From positions 62,001-126,000 of the forward strand of contig JACKEA010000009.1 in assembly GCA_020633235.1 (NCBI GenBank): a stretch of 64,000 nucleotides of DNA, read 5' to 3'. The notes beneath the pieces are model-generated. The model was not told the DNA's origin and did no database searches. It saw nothing but the letters and a program-made list of their open reading frames with translations. This document shows, piece by piece, positions 25,586 to 36,459 of this stretch. The stretch's first letter is position 1. Every line of letters begins with the position of its first letter. Made by a program: the position numbers and the translations under genes. The stretch is from Polyangiaceae bacterium (GTDB taxonomy: Bacteria; Myxococcota_A; Polyangia; Polyangiales; Polyangiaceae).

Positions 25586-28276
25586 ATGATCCGAGCCGAC
25601 GAACACACGCGCTTCATCGGACGCCAGCGAGAGCTCGCGGAGCTCGCACGGCTGTTCGCGGACGATGCGCGGTTGGTGACGGTCGTCGGGACCTCGGGCA
25701 CGGGCAAGACGCGGCTCGCGCGTCGCTTCGCGGCGAGCGACGAAGTGGCCCGCAGCCACCTGCAGACGTGGTTCTGTGATCTCAGCGCTGCGCGCAGCGA
25801 AAGCGAGCTGTGCGCCACGGTGGCTCAGGCCCTGGACGTGCCGCTCACCGCGGCGCGGGGTGATCCCGCGGCGGTGCTCAGCCGCGCCCTCGGCAGTCGC
25901 GGCCGAGTTTTCCTGGTGCTCGACAACCTGGAACAGGTCGTCGAGCCCGCCCGCTCCACGGTGAAGCGCTGGCTGGCGGATGCGCCCGACCTTCGGGTGC
26001 TGTCCACCTCGCGGGCTCCCCTGGCGCTGGCGGAGGAGCAGCGCTTCGAGCTCGATCCGCTGTCCGTGCCGGCCCCCGAGGCCCGGCGCGCGAGCGAGGT
26101 CTTGGAGGCGGAGGCTGCAGAGCTGTTCGCCGACCGCGCCAAGCTCGCGGATGCCGGCTTCGAGCTGGACGACGAACGCGCGGCCGCCGTGGCGGAGCTG
26201 GTACGCCGGCTGGATGGCATCCCGCTGGCCATCGAGCTGTGCGCCGCTCGCGTGGGTCTGTTGTCCCCGGCGCAGCTGTTGGAGCTCTTGGCGTCGCGCT
26301 TCGAAACGCTGGTCGCGCGCCCCGGAGCGCGGCTCACGCCGCGACAGGCCACGCTGCGGGGTGCCATCGATTGGTCCTGGGAGCTGCTCGAAGAGTGGCA
26401 ACGCTCGGCGTTGGCCCAGCTCTCCGTGTTCCGAGGCTCCTTCGATCTGGACGCGGTGCGGGCCGTCGTCAGCCTCGGCGACGGCGCCCCCGGTGGCGCG
26501 CTGTGGCCGGTACAGGTGCTGCAGTCCCTGCTGGACCACTCCCTGGTCCGCAGCACATCGAGCTCGGCGGACGAGAAGCGCTTCGTGCTGCTGATGAGCA
26601 TTCGCGATTACGCCGAGGAGAAGCTCAGCGAGCGAGCCGACCGGGAAGCGACGCTCGCACGGCACACGAGGCACTTCTTGACGTTGGGGCCGGAGCTGGA
26701 GAACGCGGCGCTCGCGCGGGGAGACGTCCGCGCCCTCGATCGCCTCGCGCTCGTCTCGGGTGACCTCCTCGCCGTACTGGAGCGCGCGCTCGCCGCGGAG
26801 GACAGCACGACGGCGGCACGGGCCATCGTGAGCCTGCACCCGATGTACGCGGTCCGAGGTCCCTTGAGCCCCCACGTCGAGCGCCTCGGCGGCGTGCTGT
26901 CGCTGTGCGAGAAGTCGCCTCCGCCGGTCGCGCTGTACGCCAAGGTGCTCGGCTGCAGCGGCTGGGCCAAGAGCTTCTTGGGCGCCGCCGGAGACGGCAT
27001 CCCCGACTATCAAACCGCCATCGCCCTCACGGCGGAGGGGGAAGCCCCGGAGATTCGCGCACAGTGCGCGGCGCGCGTGGGCGTGGCGCTGGCGTGGCAA
27101 CGCGAGGACGCCGAGGCGGTGCGCGCTTTCGAGCTCGCCTTCGCCACGCTGGAGCACGTGGACGATCGCAGGACCCACGGCATCGTACACACGGAGCACG
27201 GGATCCTCCTCGGAAGGCTCGCGCGACTCGAAGAAGCTCACCGCGAGTTCGAAGCAGCGTTGGAAGCGTTTCGCGAGAGCGGCGCTCGGCGCGACGAGGC
27301 CGCCGCGCTGATCAATCTGGGGCTACGCCACGTGGAGTGGGCCCAGCTCGAGGATGGACGCGAACGCTACGAAGCCGCCTTGGACATCGTACGCGAGGTG
27401 CGGGAACGACGCCTCGAATCCGCAGTGCTGGCGCAGCTCGGCTGGATCGCGATGGAAGAGGGAGACGCGCCGCGGGCCCGAGGCTTCTGCGAGCAAGCGC
27501 TGGAGGTCGCCCGCGACGTCGGCATCTTGCATTGGGAGGGCATGGCCCTCGGCTACCTGGGTCACGTCGCGCTCCTGGAGGGCCAGGACGCGAACGCCGC
27601 CCAGAGTCTGGAGCGTGCAACGGAGCTCCTGAAGACCGTCGGCGACGCGCGGCACCAAGCGCTCTATCTCGCGGCGCGAGCCGCCGCGCTGGCGGGAGCC
27701 GGCCAGACCTCGGCGGCCGAGAAGTGTTTGACCAATGCGCGGGAGCTCGTTGCGGAAAGCGGGCGAAGCCGCGACGCGGAGGTGGTGGACACCTACGGGC
27801 TTCGGGTGCAGGTCGCCGCCGCCCGCGCCCGCGGCGACGACACCGAGGCGACGCGCTTGTGCGCCGAGGCCCGCGCGATCCCGGAAGAAGATCCCCCGCC
27901 CCCGGACGAGCTCCGACTAGCGCGGGCGCTCTTGAAGCTGGCCCTCGGGAGCGCCCGCCGCACGCTCCGGGTGGACCATGATGCATACAGGTTCGTCGCG
28001 CCGGACGGCAGCGCCCACGACATCTCACGGCGCCAGAACCTGCGGCGGGTGCTGTGGGCGCTGGTGGACCAGCGCATGAAGAGCCCGGGGGCGAACAGCA
28101 CCGTGAACGACCTGTTCAGCGCCGGCTGGCCGGGAGAGCGCGCTCGAGTGGAGGCAGCAGTGCATCGCGTGCACGTCGCCGTCGCGACCCTACGCAAGCT
28201 GGGCCTCGGAGACGTGCTCCTCACGCGAGACGGCGGCTATCTGCTGGACCCGTCAGCCGAGATCGTGATCGGCTGA
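25586..28276 (+). CDS. STAND-type ATPase regulator with TPRs and C-terminal winged helix
   Basis: 896 aa. Opens with an AfsR/LuxR-type NB-ARC ATPase: FIGRQRELAEL, Walker A GTSGTGKT at 35-42, Walker B VFLVLDNLE and the sensor STSRAPL, then GLPL-like GIPLAIELCAAR. Residues ~420-760 are TPR helices. The last ~100 residues look like an OmpR/BTAD-type winged helix (STVNDLFSAGWPGERARVEAAVHRVHVAVATLRKLGL, then a beta hairpin GGYLLDP). ATP-driven oligomerisation would link ligand or protein sensing to DNA binding. Having the DNA-binding domain at the C-terminus is the reverse of AfsR/SARP order. Convergent with metG, 5-bp gap. Confidence 0.85.
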   Translation: MIRADEHTRFIGRQRELAELARLFADDARLVTVVGTSGTGKTRLARRFAASDEVARSHLQTWFCDLSAARSESELCATVAQALDVPLTAARGDPAAVLSRALGSRGRVFLVLDNLEQVVEPARSTVKRWLADAPDLRVLSTSRAPLALAEEQRFELDPLSVPAPEARRASEVLEAEAAELFADRAKLADAGFELDDERAAAVAELVRRLDGIPLAIELCAARVGLLSPAQLLELLASRFETLVARPGARLTPRQATLRGAIDWSWELLEEWQRSALAQLSVFRGSFDLDAVRAVVSLGDGAPGGALWPVQVLQSLLDHSLVRSTSSSADEKRFVLLMSIRDYAEEKLSERADREATLARHTRHFLTLGPELENAALARGDVRALDRLALVSGDLLAVLERALAAEDSTTAARAIVSLHPMYAVRGPLSPHVERLGGVLSLCEKSPPPVALYAKVLGCSGWAKSFLGAAGDGIPDYQTAIALTAEGEAPEIRAQCAARVGVALAWQREDAEAVRAFELAFATLEHVDDRRTHGIVHTEHGILLGRLARLEEAHREFEAALEAFRESGARRDEAAALINLGLRHVEWAQLEDGRERYEAALDIVREVRERRLESAVLAQLGWIAMEEGDAPRARGFCEQALEVARDVGILHWEGMALGYLGHVALLEGQDANAAQSLERATELLKTVGDARHQALYLAARAAALAGAGQTSAAEKCLTNARELVAESGRSRDAEVVDTYGLRVQVAAARARGDDTEATRLCAEARAIPEEDPPPPDELRLARALLKLALGSARRTLRVDHDAYRFVAPDGSAHDISRRQNLRRVLWALVDQRMKSPGANSTVNDLFSAGWPGERARVEAAVHRVHVAVATLRKLGLGDVLLTRDGGYLLDPSAEIVIG

Positions 28277-28281
28277 CAGGC

Positions 28282-30312
<2,031 letters not shown>

Positions 30313-30356
30313 GAGGCCGAGAACCTAAATCAGCCCCGGCCCCAGTGGAAGGCGAT

Positions 30357-31724
30357 TCACTGATAGACGAACACGCCCTTCAGGTCTTCCGTTGCCGAGA
30401 TGGGGACGCCATCTTTGATGCTCGTCGCGCGGAACTGATAGAACTTCCCGCTCTCGAAGCTAGCGAGGTCACCATCGAAAGGAACGTCCACGGGCTTGTT
30501 GCCCTTGGGCCCGACGAAGCCTTCCTTCTTCCACACCTCGTTGCCGAGCACGTCGAACACCTGCACGGTGTAGCTGTCTTCGCTGGAGTCGTCCTCGAAG
30601 CTGAAGGTGGGCATGCCGCTCACGGTGTCGCCTCCGTCCGGCGAGTACACGGCCAGCGCGCCGGTCACCTTGAAGCCTTGGGCGATGGGAACGCTGTCGC
30701 CCGCCACGGTGATGTGAACGATCTCCGTGCCACCGATGCTGGTGTCCGGATCGCGCACCAGGCCATCGTTCTCGAACGCCGCGAGCACCACGTACTTCCC
30801 GTCGGGCACGCCCGGAATGCTGAAATCCCCGCTGACGTGCTCCGCCCGAAGCCCGGCCGGCGCCTCACCCCGGGCCGCGTTCTCCACGAAGGTATCTTCG
30901 ACCACCAGGATCACGGAGGTATCGGCGCCGCCCGGAGCGTTCACGATCTCCACCTTGCCGCTCACCGTGGCGGTGGAATCCGAGAGCACTCCGAGATCCA
31001 CGTCTCCCGTCGTCTCCCCCGCTTTCACGTCCGCGGACTTGGTCTCGAGGTTCACGCCGGCCAAGTAGCCCCTGACCTCCACGCTGCCCGCCGGCACGTT
31101 GAACACGGTGTAGTCGCCCTCCGTGTCGGCGGTGCCGGTCACGCCGCCCGCGACCACCAGCGTGCCGCCCGGGTTTTTGGCCAGCACCTTGCCGCTGATG
31201 CTGCCGAGACCCGCAGCGTTCTCCAACGGGACCAAACCGATGTCCGTGGCCACGGACTTCACGACCAGGGGGTCTCCGCTGGCGGTCGAGATGTCCACGG
31301 GCAACGCAATGCGCGGCGCCTTGGGGAACGTCAAATATCCGGAAGCGTCGGCGCGCAACGTGTAGCTCGTGCTCACGGGCTTGCCGTTCGCGTCCCGGGG
31401 AGCGGGCACGCGAAGGTCGTAGTTGCCGTCCTTGTCCGAGATCGCCACGCTGGAGATGACCGCGTCGTTCGGGTCGCGGGCCACCACGTGCGCACCTTCC
31501 ACCGGTGAGGCATCGTAGGCGTCGAAGACCTTCCCTTGGATGCTCACCGGCGCGTAACACGCCGGCCCCTGACCCGGCCCGAGCTCGCACACTTGGCCAG
31601 TATCGCATCCGGTTTGCGCCACCGGGTCGCATGCCTTGGGCTGTTCCTTCGGCTCGTCGTCGCTGCCACAGCCCACCGCCAGAGACACCGTCAGCAACGC
31701 GATTAGCTTGGCCAAGAGGCGCAT
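30357..31724 (-). CDS. lipoprotein with carboxypeptidase-regulatory-like repeats
   Basis: 455 aa from ATG 31724 (AAGGAG 7 nt upstream). Lipobox LAVGC gives Cys19 as the acylation site. A short Cys-rich patch follows, then several beta-sandwich repeats of carboxypeptidase regulatory-like/transthyretin type, each with a G-x-V-x-D or SGKV start and a DG-Y core (GKVFDAYDASPVEGAHVVARD; GSISGKVLAKNPGG; ATVSGKVEIVNAPGG). No enzyme domain. Probably an outer-membrane or periplasmic structural or binding protein. Last gene before metG of a same-strand run starting at 34992; 17 bp separate it from the upstream lipoprotein gene. Confidence 0.85.
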   Translation of the reverse strand: MRLLAKLIALLTVSLAVGCGSDDEPKEQPKACDPVAQTGCDTGQVCELGPGQGPACYAPVSIQGKVFDAYDASPVEGAHVVARDPNDAVISSVAISDKDGNYDLRVPAPRDANGKPVSTSYTLRADASGYLTFPKAPRIALPVDISTASGDPLVVKSVATDIGLVPLENAAGLGSISGKVLAKNPGGTLVVAGGVTGTADTEGDYTVFNVPAGSVEVRGYLAGVNLETKSADVKAGETTGDVDLGVLSDSTATVSGKVEIVNAPGGADTSVILVVEDTFVENAARGEAPAGLRAEHVSGDFSIPGVPDGKYVVLAAFENDGLVRDPDTSIGGTEIVHITVAGDSVPIAQGFKVTGALAVYSPDGGDTVSGMPTFSFEDDSSEDSYTVQVFDVLGNEVWKKEGFVGPKGNKPVDVPFDGDLASFESGKFYQFRATSIKDGVPISATEDLKGVFVYQ

Positions 31725-31741
31725 CGTGTTCTCCTTGTTCC

Positions 31742-32671
31742 TCACTTCGGCACGACTCTGCAGCAGCCGGTGATGCAGTACTGGTCGACGGGACATGCCG
31801 CCTGCCCCGGCCGCCCGCAGGGCGTCACACCGCTCGGGCACTGGTCCGTGGTGCCTGCGTCTTCGGGCTGGTTCGTGCAGTCGCTCGGCAGCGTGTCCTT
31901 GCCGACGCACAGCTCGCACTTGCCGCAGTCGTTGAAGCACGAGGGTACCGGCGTGCACGGCTTGCACAACGCCGGATCGTCGACGTGATCGCGATCGCAG
32001 CTCCCCACGCCGTTCACCGTGGAGCCCAGCCAAGCGAACTTGCCGCTGCCCGCCGGCAGCTCGCAGCAGCCGAAACAGTCGCAGCCGTTGGGCGTCAGCG
32101 GCGTGCAGTAGTCGTCGCAGGCGGAAGACTGCGCTTGAAACAGCTCGTCACACGATTTGCTCGTTCCGGAGGTGTTCGCGTTCTGATCGTAGGCGCACTT
32201 GTCGTCGCTGCTCGGCGGGTAGTCCGGCGCCACGCTCAATGGATCGCACTGGTGGTTCCAGTAGCAATCGTCGTTGCCTGCGCCCGTGTCCTGGTCGAAG
32301 TAGCAATCTTGCCGACACGGCGAGTTGTTCTGACCTGGAATGCCTCCGAAGTACGAACCTTCCGTGTCGTCGCAGGGGCCCAGGCAGTCGGGGTCCTGCG
32401 AGTCGATGAGCCCATCGTTGTCGTTGTCGACCAGATCGCCGCACTCGTAGATGTGACCCTGACAGGCGGCGGTGGTGGTGGGCAGCGCTCCCGTCCCTCC
32501 GCTGCCGGCGTTGCCCCCCACGGCGGCGTCCGCTCCCGCAGTCCCACCGCTGGCCGTGGCGCCCGCTCCGGCCGCACCGCCGCTCGAGTCCTTGCCCATT
32601 TCCACGTCGTCGCCACAGGCCACGGCGACGAACAGCACGAAAAGGCTGCAGATTCCGAGCTTCATCGACAT
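31742..32671 (-). CDS. Cys-rich lipoprotein
   Basis: 309 aa from ATG 32671 (an ATG two codons later is possible). Signal peptide with lipobox VAVAC, Cys19. A Gly/Ala/Ser linker follows, then about 250 residues with roughly 36 cysteines, including a MopE-like DLVDNDNDGLIDSQDPDC segment, which resembles a thrombospondin type 3 calcium loop. The rest is unlike named domains (SACDDYCTPLTPNGCDCFGCC; CFNDCGKCELC). Secreted and disulfide-rich; role unknown. Pairs with the lipoprotein gene 17 bp downstream. Confidence 0.8.
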   Translation of the reverse strand: MSMKLGICSLFVLFVAVACGDDVEMGKDSSGGAAGAGATASGGTAGADAAVGGNAGSGGTGALPTTTAACQGHIYECGDLVDNDNDGLIDSQDPDCLGPCDDTEGSYFGGIPGQNNSPCRQDCYFDQDTGAGNDDCYWNHQCDPLSVAPDYPPSSDDKCAYDQNANTSGTSKSCDELFQAQSSACDDYCTPLTPNGCDCFGCCELPAGSGKFAWLGSTVNGVGSCDRDHVDDPALCKPCTPVPSCFNDCGKCELCVGKDTLPSDCTNQPEDAGTTDQCPSGVTPCGRPGQAACPVDQYCITGCCRVVPK

Positions 32672-32708
32672 CCCTGGAAAGGTTCGTGGCCAGAGCCGCG
32701 AGCGATTA

Positions 32709-33422
32709 TCACGGCGACGGCTTGAGCGTCTCCACCTTGGGGATGTGGGCGGAGCCGGGGTAGCTCTTCTCGAACTCACCCGCTTTCTCCTTGGCCGCCT
32801 TCTCGTTTCCGAGCTTCTTCAGCGCCTCGATGGCGATGACCTCGCGCTCCTGGGAGAGCGCGCCGTTCGGAAACCTTCGCTGATGCTCTCGCGTCAGCGC
32901 CAACGCCTGCGCAGGATTCGTCTGCACCAATTGCTGAGCGCGTCGGAGCAACTCTGCCTCGCTCGGTCCCTTGCTGGCGGTGGGTGCGGGCTTCACGGGC
33001 TCCGGCGCAGCACTGGCAGACGGCTCCTCCGCAGTGGTCTCCGGCTCCTGGGGTTGGCTCGGCGCGGAAACGCTCGGCGCCGCCGGCACGACAATCGGCG
33101 TCGTTGGCGTCGGCGCGTGGCTGAACTCCGGCGCCGAGCTCTTCACCAGCGCGTACAGCCCGCCGCCGGCAAGTGCGCACGCCGCCACGACGCCCAGCAC
33201 CACGATGGGGCCGGACACGGCGCCCGTCGCTCCGGCCGCCGCACCGCTCGTACCAGTCGCACCGGCACCAGAACCCGCGCTTCCACCGAGAGCCGGCCCC
33301 AGCGCAGCGGCGACCGCCTTCAGCTCCTCTTGCGTGGGCACGTCGTCTCGCGCGCCCTTCAGCAGAGCAGCGAGGTCTCCCGGCGCGTCACCACCATCCG
33401 CCCAGCGCGTCGGGTCCTTCAT
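32709..33422 (-). CDS. single-pass membrane protein, putative anti-sigma partner
   Basis: 237 aa from ATG 33422, which overlaps the sigma gene stop by 4 bp (ATGA). About 65 cytoplasmic residues, one TM (IVVLGVVAACALAGGGLYALV), a Pro/Ala/Ser-rich linker, then a helical TPR-like C-terminus (EAELLRRAQQLVQTNPAQALALTREHQRRFPNG) outside the membrane. No zinc-finger HxxxCxxC anti-sigma motif is present. Coupling to an ECF sigma and the topology make it a candidate anti-sigma or sigma-modulating factor, by context only. Confidence 0.65.
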   Translation of the reverse strand: MKDPTRWADGGDAPGDLAALLKGARDDVPTQEELKAVAAALGPALGGSAGSGAGATGTSGAAAGATGAVSGPIVVLGVVAACALAGGGLYALVKSSAPEFSHAPTPTTPIVVPAAPSVSAPSQPQEPETTAEEPSASAAPEPVKPAPTASKGPSEAELLRRAQQLVQTNPAQALALTREHQRRFPNGALSQEREVIAIEALKKLGNEKAAKEKAGEFEKSYPGSAHIPKVETLKPSP

Positions 33423-33979
33423 GGGCGGTGCTCCGTCATCGCCTCGGCCAGCTGCTTGCGCGCGGCGTGGAGGCGCGAATACGCCGTTTGAAGGGGGCAG
33501 CCCACGATCTCGGCCACTTCCTTCATGCCCAGCTCCTCGATCTCGTACAGAACGAAGACCGCACGCTTGTCCTCGTCCAGCTGCTCCAACAGCTCGAGGA
33601 GCCGCCGCCGGGCCCGCTGGCGATCCACGGCCTGTGGCTGCTCGGCGTCGATCTGCTCTCGAGGAACCTGCTCCACGGCCACCTCGCGGCGCACGTGGGC
33701 TCGGCGTCGATGATCCGACGCGGTTCTGAGGCAAATCCCGTACAGCCAGGTGCGCAGCGCCGAGCGCCCCTCGAAGGAGTCGATGCGCCGGTGAACGGTG
33801 ATGAAGACCTCTTGGCACACGTCCGGGACGTCCGCTTCGCGGACCCCGAGGTGGCGCAAGGTGCGCCAGACGAAGGCCGAGTAGTCATCGAATATCTTCC
33901 GCAGGTCGGGTACGTCCGGGCAGGATGTGTCTTCACGGGCCGCCGGGCCGTCATCGATGAGTGGGTGGCCTACGCTCAC
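33419..33979 (-). CDS. ECF-family RNA polymerase sigma factor
   Basis: 186 aa. Region 2 spans residues ~25-95 (FVWRTLRHLGVREADVPDVCQEVFITVHRRIDSFEGRSALRTWLYGICLR), including the DxxQEVF core-binding helix and the -10 contact helix. Region 4 spans ~125-180 (LEQLDEDKRAVFVLYEIEELGMKEVAEIVGCPLQTAYSRLHAARKQL), the -35 recognising HTH. Regions 1 and 3 are missing, as in ECF sigmas. Directs transcription of a specific regulon, probably envelope related given its neighbours. Stands 20 bp after the gene at 34000-34992. Confidence 0.93.
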   Translation of the reverse strand: MSVGHPLIDDGPAAREDTSCPDVPDLRKIFDDYSAFVWRTLRHLGVREADVPDVCQEVFITVHRRIDSFEGRSALRTWLYGICLRTASDHRRRAHVRREVAVEQVPREQIDAEQPQAVDRQRARRRLLELLEQLDEDKRAVFVLYEIEELGMKEVAEIVGCPLQTAYSRLHAARKQLAEAMTEHRP

Positions 33980-33999
33980 GTTATTACCGTCACCGGAGC

Positions 34000-34992
34000 T
34001 CAGGGCTCCGATGGAAAGCTTAGCCCGAAGCCGAGCTCCGCGGAGCCAACCACCGGAGATGCGCGAAAAAGCTCGGCTTCGACGCCATCCGAGCGCGTGT
34101 AGAAGAAGCGGTCCCGGAACACGTAGCCATCAGCCCCCAGGCCCGCAGAAAGCACCAGTGGCCCCAGCAGAGACACCTGATAGCGGGCCCGTACCCCGAC
34201 GGCGGCGGCCAACCGCGCCTGCTGATAGCTCTGGTCGAAGCCAAAGCCCTCGGCGTCCACCTGAGCCACGACCTGTCCCGCGCACAGGCGAGCTCCGCCA
34301 AAAGCCAGAGGACACACGAACAGGCCCAGGGTCGAAGCTCGAAAGTCGGTCCCGGCCCCGCTACGCTCGGCGTCCGCCCGAGCGCTGGCGTAGGTCGAAG
34401 CCTCGACCTCGAAGCGAGCGAAGGCCGGCGGCTCGAGCCACAGCAACGCGCGCGCTCCGAACACCCCCTTGGGCTCGAGCCCGAGGGTAAAGGCGCCGAG
34501 GGCACTTGCCCCGAAGTGCCACGGCCGCCGCGGCGCGAAGGTCTCGGCGGGGATCACCACGCCTCGAGGACGCGCCACGGGCGGCGGCGTTGCCGGCGCG
34601 GGAGGGATCTCGGACCGCGGCACGTCCACCATCAGTGCGACGACCAGAGCCAGGGACTCGTCGAGGGCGGAGCAGTGATCGGCCTTGGTCGACAGCTCCC
34701 GAACTCCGAGCGCTCTGCCGTCCGGCCTCTGCAGCACCAGCCGCGCTCGAAAGCCGTCGGCTCCAGCGCTCAACGTACCGTCCACCACCAGGTCTGCGCG
34801 CTCCCGCGGCGCCACCGCACGTCGACCAAGACGCCGATCCACCTCTCGACGGATGGCCGTGGCGTCCATGCACTCTTCGGCTCCCGCCTCACGGTGCCAC
34901 TCGATGGCGGCGGTCACCGGCGTTTCATCCTGGGCGTGCGCGCCCGCGGACGCCAGAAGCACTGCACCTGCCGCCGCTCGGCGAAGCCACAT
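34000..34992 (-). CDS. exported protein, probable outer-membrane or periplasmic
   Basis: 330 aa from ATG 34992, picked because it starts a signal peptide (WLRRAAAGAVLLASAGAHAQ). The N-terminal ~110 residues have a CMD-type pattern with paired Cys (EECMDATAIRREVDRRLG; STKADHCSALDESLALVVALMVD). The C-terminal half alternates short hydrophobic strands with aromatic girdles (WHFGASALGAFTLGL; VVGSAELGFGLSF), suggesting a beta-barrel. I do not recognise a named family. It heads the sigma operon, so it may be a sensor or an envelope target of the sigma factor. Confidence 0.75.
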   Translation of the reverse strand: MWLRRAAAGAVLLASAGAHAQDETPVTAAIEWHREAGAEECMDATAIRREVDRRLGRRAVAPRERADLVVDGTLSAGADGFRARLVLQRPDGRALGVRELSTKADHCSALDESLALVVALMVDVPRSEIPPAPATPPPVARPRGVVIPAETFAPRRPWHFGASALGAFTLGLEPKGVFGARALLWLEPPAFARFEVEASTYASARADAERSGAGTDFRASTLGLFVCPLAFGGARLCAGQVVAQVDAEGFGFDQSYQQARLAAAVGVRARYQVSLLGPLVLSAGLGADGYVFRDRFFYTRSDGVEAELFRASPVVGSAELGFGLSFPSEP

Positions 34993-35062
34993 GGCGGCAC
35001 TGTCTGCCCACGCAGCGCGTCGAGCAACCCCAAAGCGATTCGTGAGACACTGCGCACCGCAC

Positions 35063-35476
35063 ATGCTCGAGAGCCGGACGTTGCTCGCACTCCTGACTCT
35101 GCTTGCGTGGACGTCTCCCGCGCGAGCCCAGTCGGACCCCTGGTTCGGACGTGACAAGGCCCTGCACTTCGGAGTGTCCGTGGGGCTCGGACTGGGAGGC
35201 TACGGCGTGGTCGCTACCCAGACGGAGCGGCGCGACTCACGGTTCCTGCTCGGCGCCGGGCTGGCGTTCAGCGCGGGTCTCGGCAAGGAAATGCTCGACG
35301 CCACGGGACGCGGCGACGCCAGCGAGCGAGATCTGGCCTGGGACGCCGCCGGCTCCGCCGTCGGTGCCGCGGTGGGGCTGGCGCTCGATTGGCTGCTTTC
35401 CGGCGCGGTGTCCGACCGGCGCTTGACGGACGCCCCACATCGCGGAACGAAGCGCTCGAGAAAGGTCGAAGAGAAC
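35063..35476 (+). CDS. DUF2279/YfiM-like exported protein, reading frame without its own stop
   Basis: 138 codons from ATG 35063 up to the SDR start. Signal peptide (LLALLTLLAWTSPARAQ), then DPWFGRDKALHFGVSVGLGLGGYG, GLGKEMLDATGRGDASERDLAWDAAGSAVG and a final hydrophobic helix; the DK-LHF and GKE-D pattern fits YfiM/DUF2279 lipoprotein-like proteins. No stop codon occurs before the SDR ATG at 35477, which is in the same frame, so as sequenced it reads straight into the SDR. Either a real fusion of 419 aa or two genes sharing a frame. Function unknown. Confidence 0.6.
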
Positions 35477-36322
35477 ATGGGAGCACTGGACGGCAAGGTC
35501 GCGATCGTGACGGGCGCGGCAGGTGGGATCGGACGCGCGACCGCGCTGCTGTTCGCGAAACAGGGCGCACGGGTGATCGTCAACGACGTGGGCGGCCCGC
35601 GGGACGGCAGCGGTGGGGACGAAACCGCCGCCGGGCGCGTGGTCGCGGAAATCGTGCAGGGCGGCGGCACGGCCAGCGCCAGCACGCACTCCGTGGCGTC
35701 CCGCGAAGGCGCCGAAGGGCTGGTGCAGACCGCCGTGGAACGCTACGGCCGCCTCGACGTCCTGGTGAACAACGCCGGGATCCTACGGGACAAGACCCTG
35801 CTCAAGATGGACGACGAGATGTGGGATGCCGTTGTGGACGTGCACTTGAAGGGCACGTTCCTGTGCATGCAGGCCGCTGCCCGCCAGATGAAAGAACAGG
35901 GCGCGGGCGGCCGCATCGTCAACACCACCAGCGTATCGGGCATGCTCGGAAACTTCGGTCAGGCGAACTACGCCGCGGCAAAGGCAGGGATCTACGGTCT
36001 GACCCGCACCGGCTCCATCGAGCTTCAGCGCTACGGCATCACCGTCAACGCCGTCGCGCCCATCGCCAAGACGCGCATGACCGAGGATCTTCCGATGTTT
36101 CAGAAGGTGGACACGCTGACGGCGGACCACGTGGCTCCCGCCCACCTGTTCTTCGCCAGCGACCTGTGCGGCGATCGCAGTGGTTTGGTGTTGAGTGTCG
36201 CGGGCGGAAAGATGAGCGTGTTTCGAGTGGTGGAAAGCCCCGGCAAGTTCAAGGAAGGCGATGGCGGCGTGTGGACTGCGGAGGAGATCGCCGAACACTG
36301 GGAGTCGATCGACAAGCTGTAG
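35477..36322 (+). CDS. short-chain dehydrogenase/reductase, MFE-2-like
   Basis: 281 aa when started at ATG 35477 (AGAAAGG lies 11 nt upstream). Classical SDR: TGAAGGIGRA cofactor motif, NDVGGPRDGSGGDETAA, NNAG, catalytic Ser in VSGMLG and YAAAK. The NDVGG-rDGSG insert and the C-terminal GVWTAEEIAEHW resemble the hydroxyacyl-CoA dehydrogenase part of peroxisomal-type multifunctional enzyme 2, so a 3-hydroxyacyl-CoA or related substrate is plausible. Cytosolic by nature; fusion to the exported DUF2279 segment would place it in the wrong compartment, favouring independent initiation here. Confidence 0.85.
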   Translation: MGALDGKVAIVTGAAGGIGRATALLFAKQGARVIVNDVGGPRDGSGGDETAAGRVVAEIVQGGGTASASTHSVASREGAEGLVQTAVERYGRLDVLVNNAGILRDKTLLKMDDEMWDAVVDVHLKGTFLCMQAAARQMKEQGAGGRIVNTTSVSGMLGNFGQANYAAAKAGIYGLTRTGSIELQRYGITVNAVAPIAKTRMTEDLPMFQKVDTLTADHVAPAHLFFASDLCGDRSGLVLSVAGGKMSVFRVVESPGKFKEGDGGVWTAEEIAEHWESIDKL

Positions 36323-36459
36323 TCAGCGGGGGAATCCACCTTCGTCGGAAAATGCGACCTTTCCACGGATTTTGCCGCTCCTGGCCCTGGGGCCGCACAA
36401 TTGCTGGGGCAGGGGCCGGGTGTTAGCTTTTCCGGGCAGCGTCTCTCAGCGCTCTGATC

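Noticed and set aside
34685..35062. Upstream extension of the DUF2279 frame
   Set aside because: Lies opposite the signal-peptide end of the gene at 34000-34992; the Met at 35063 begins a proper signal peptide.
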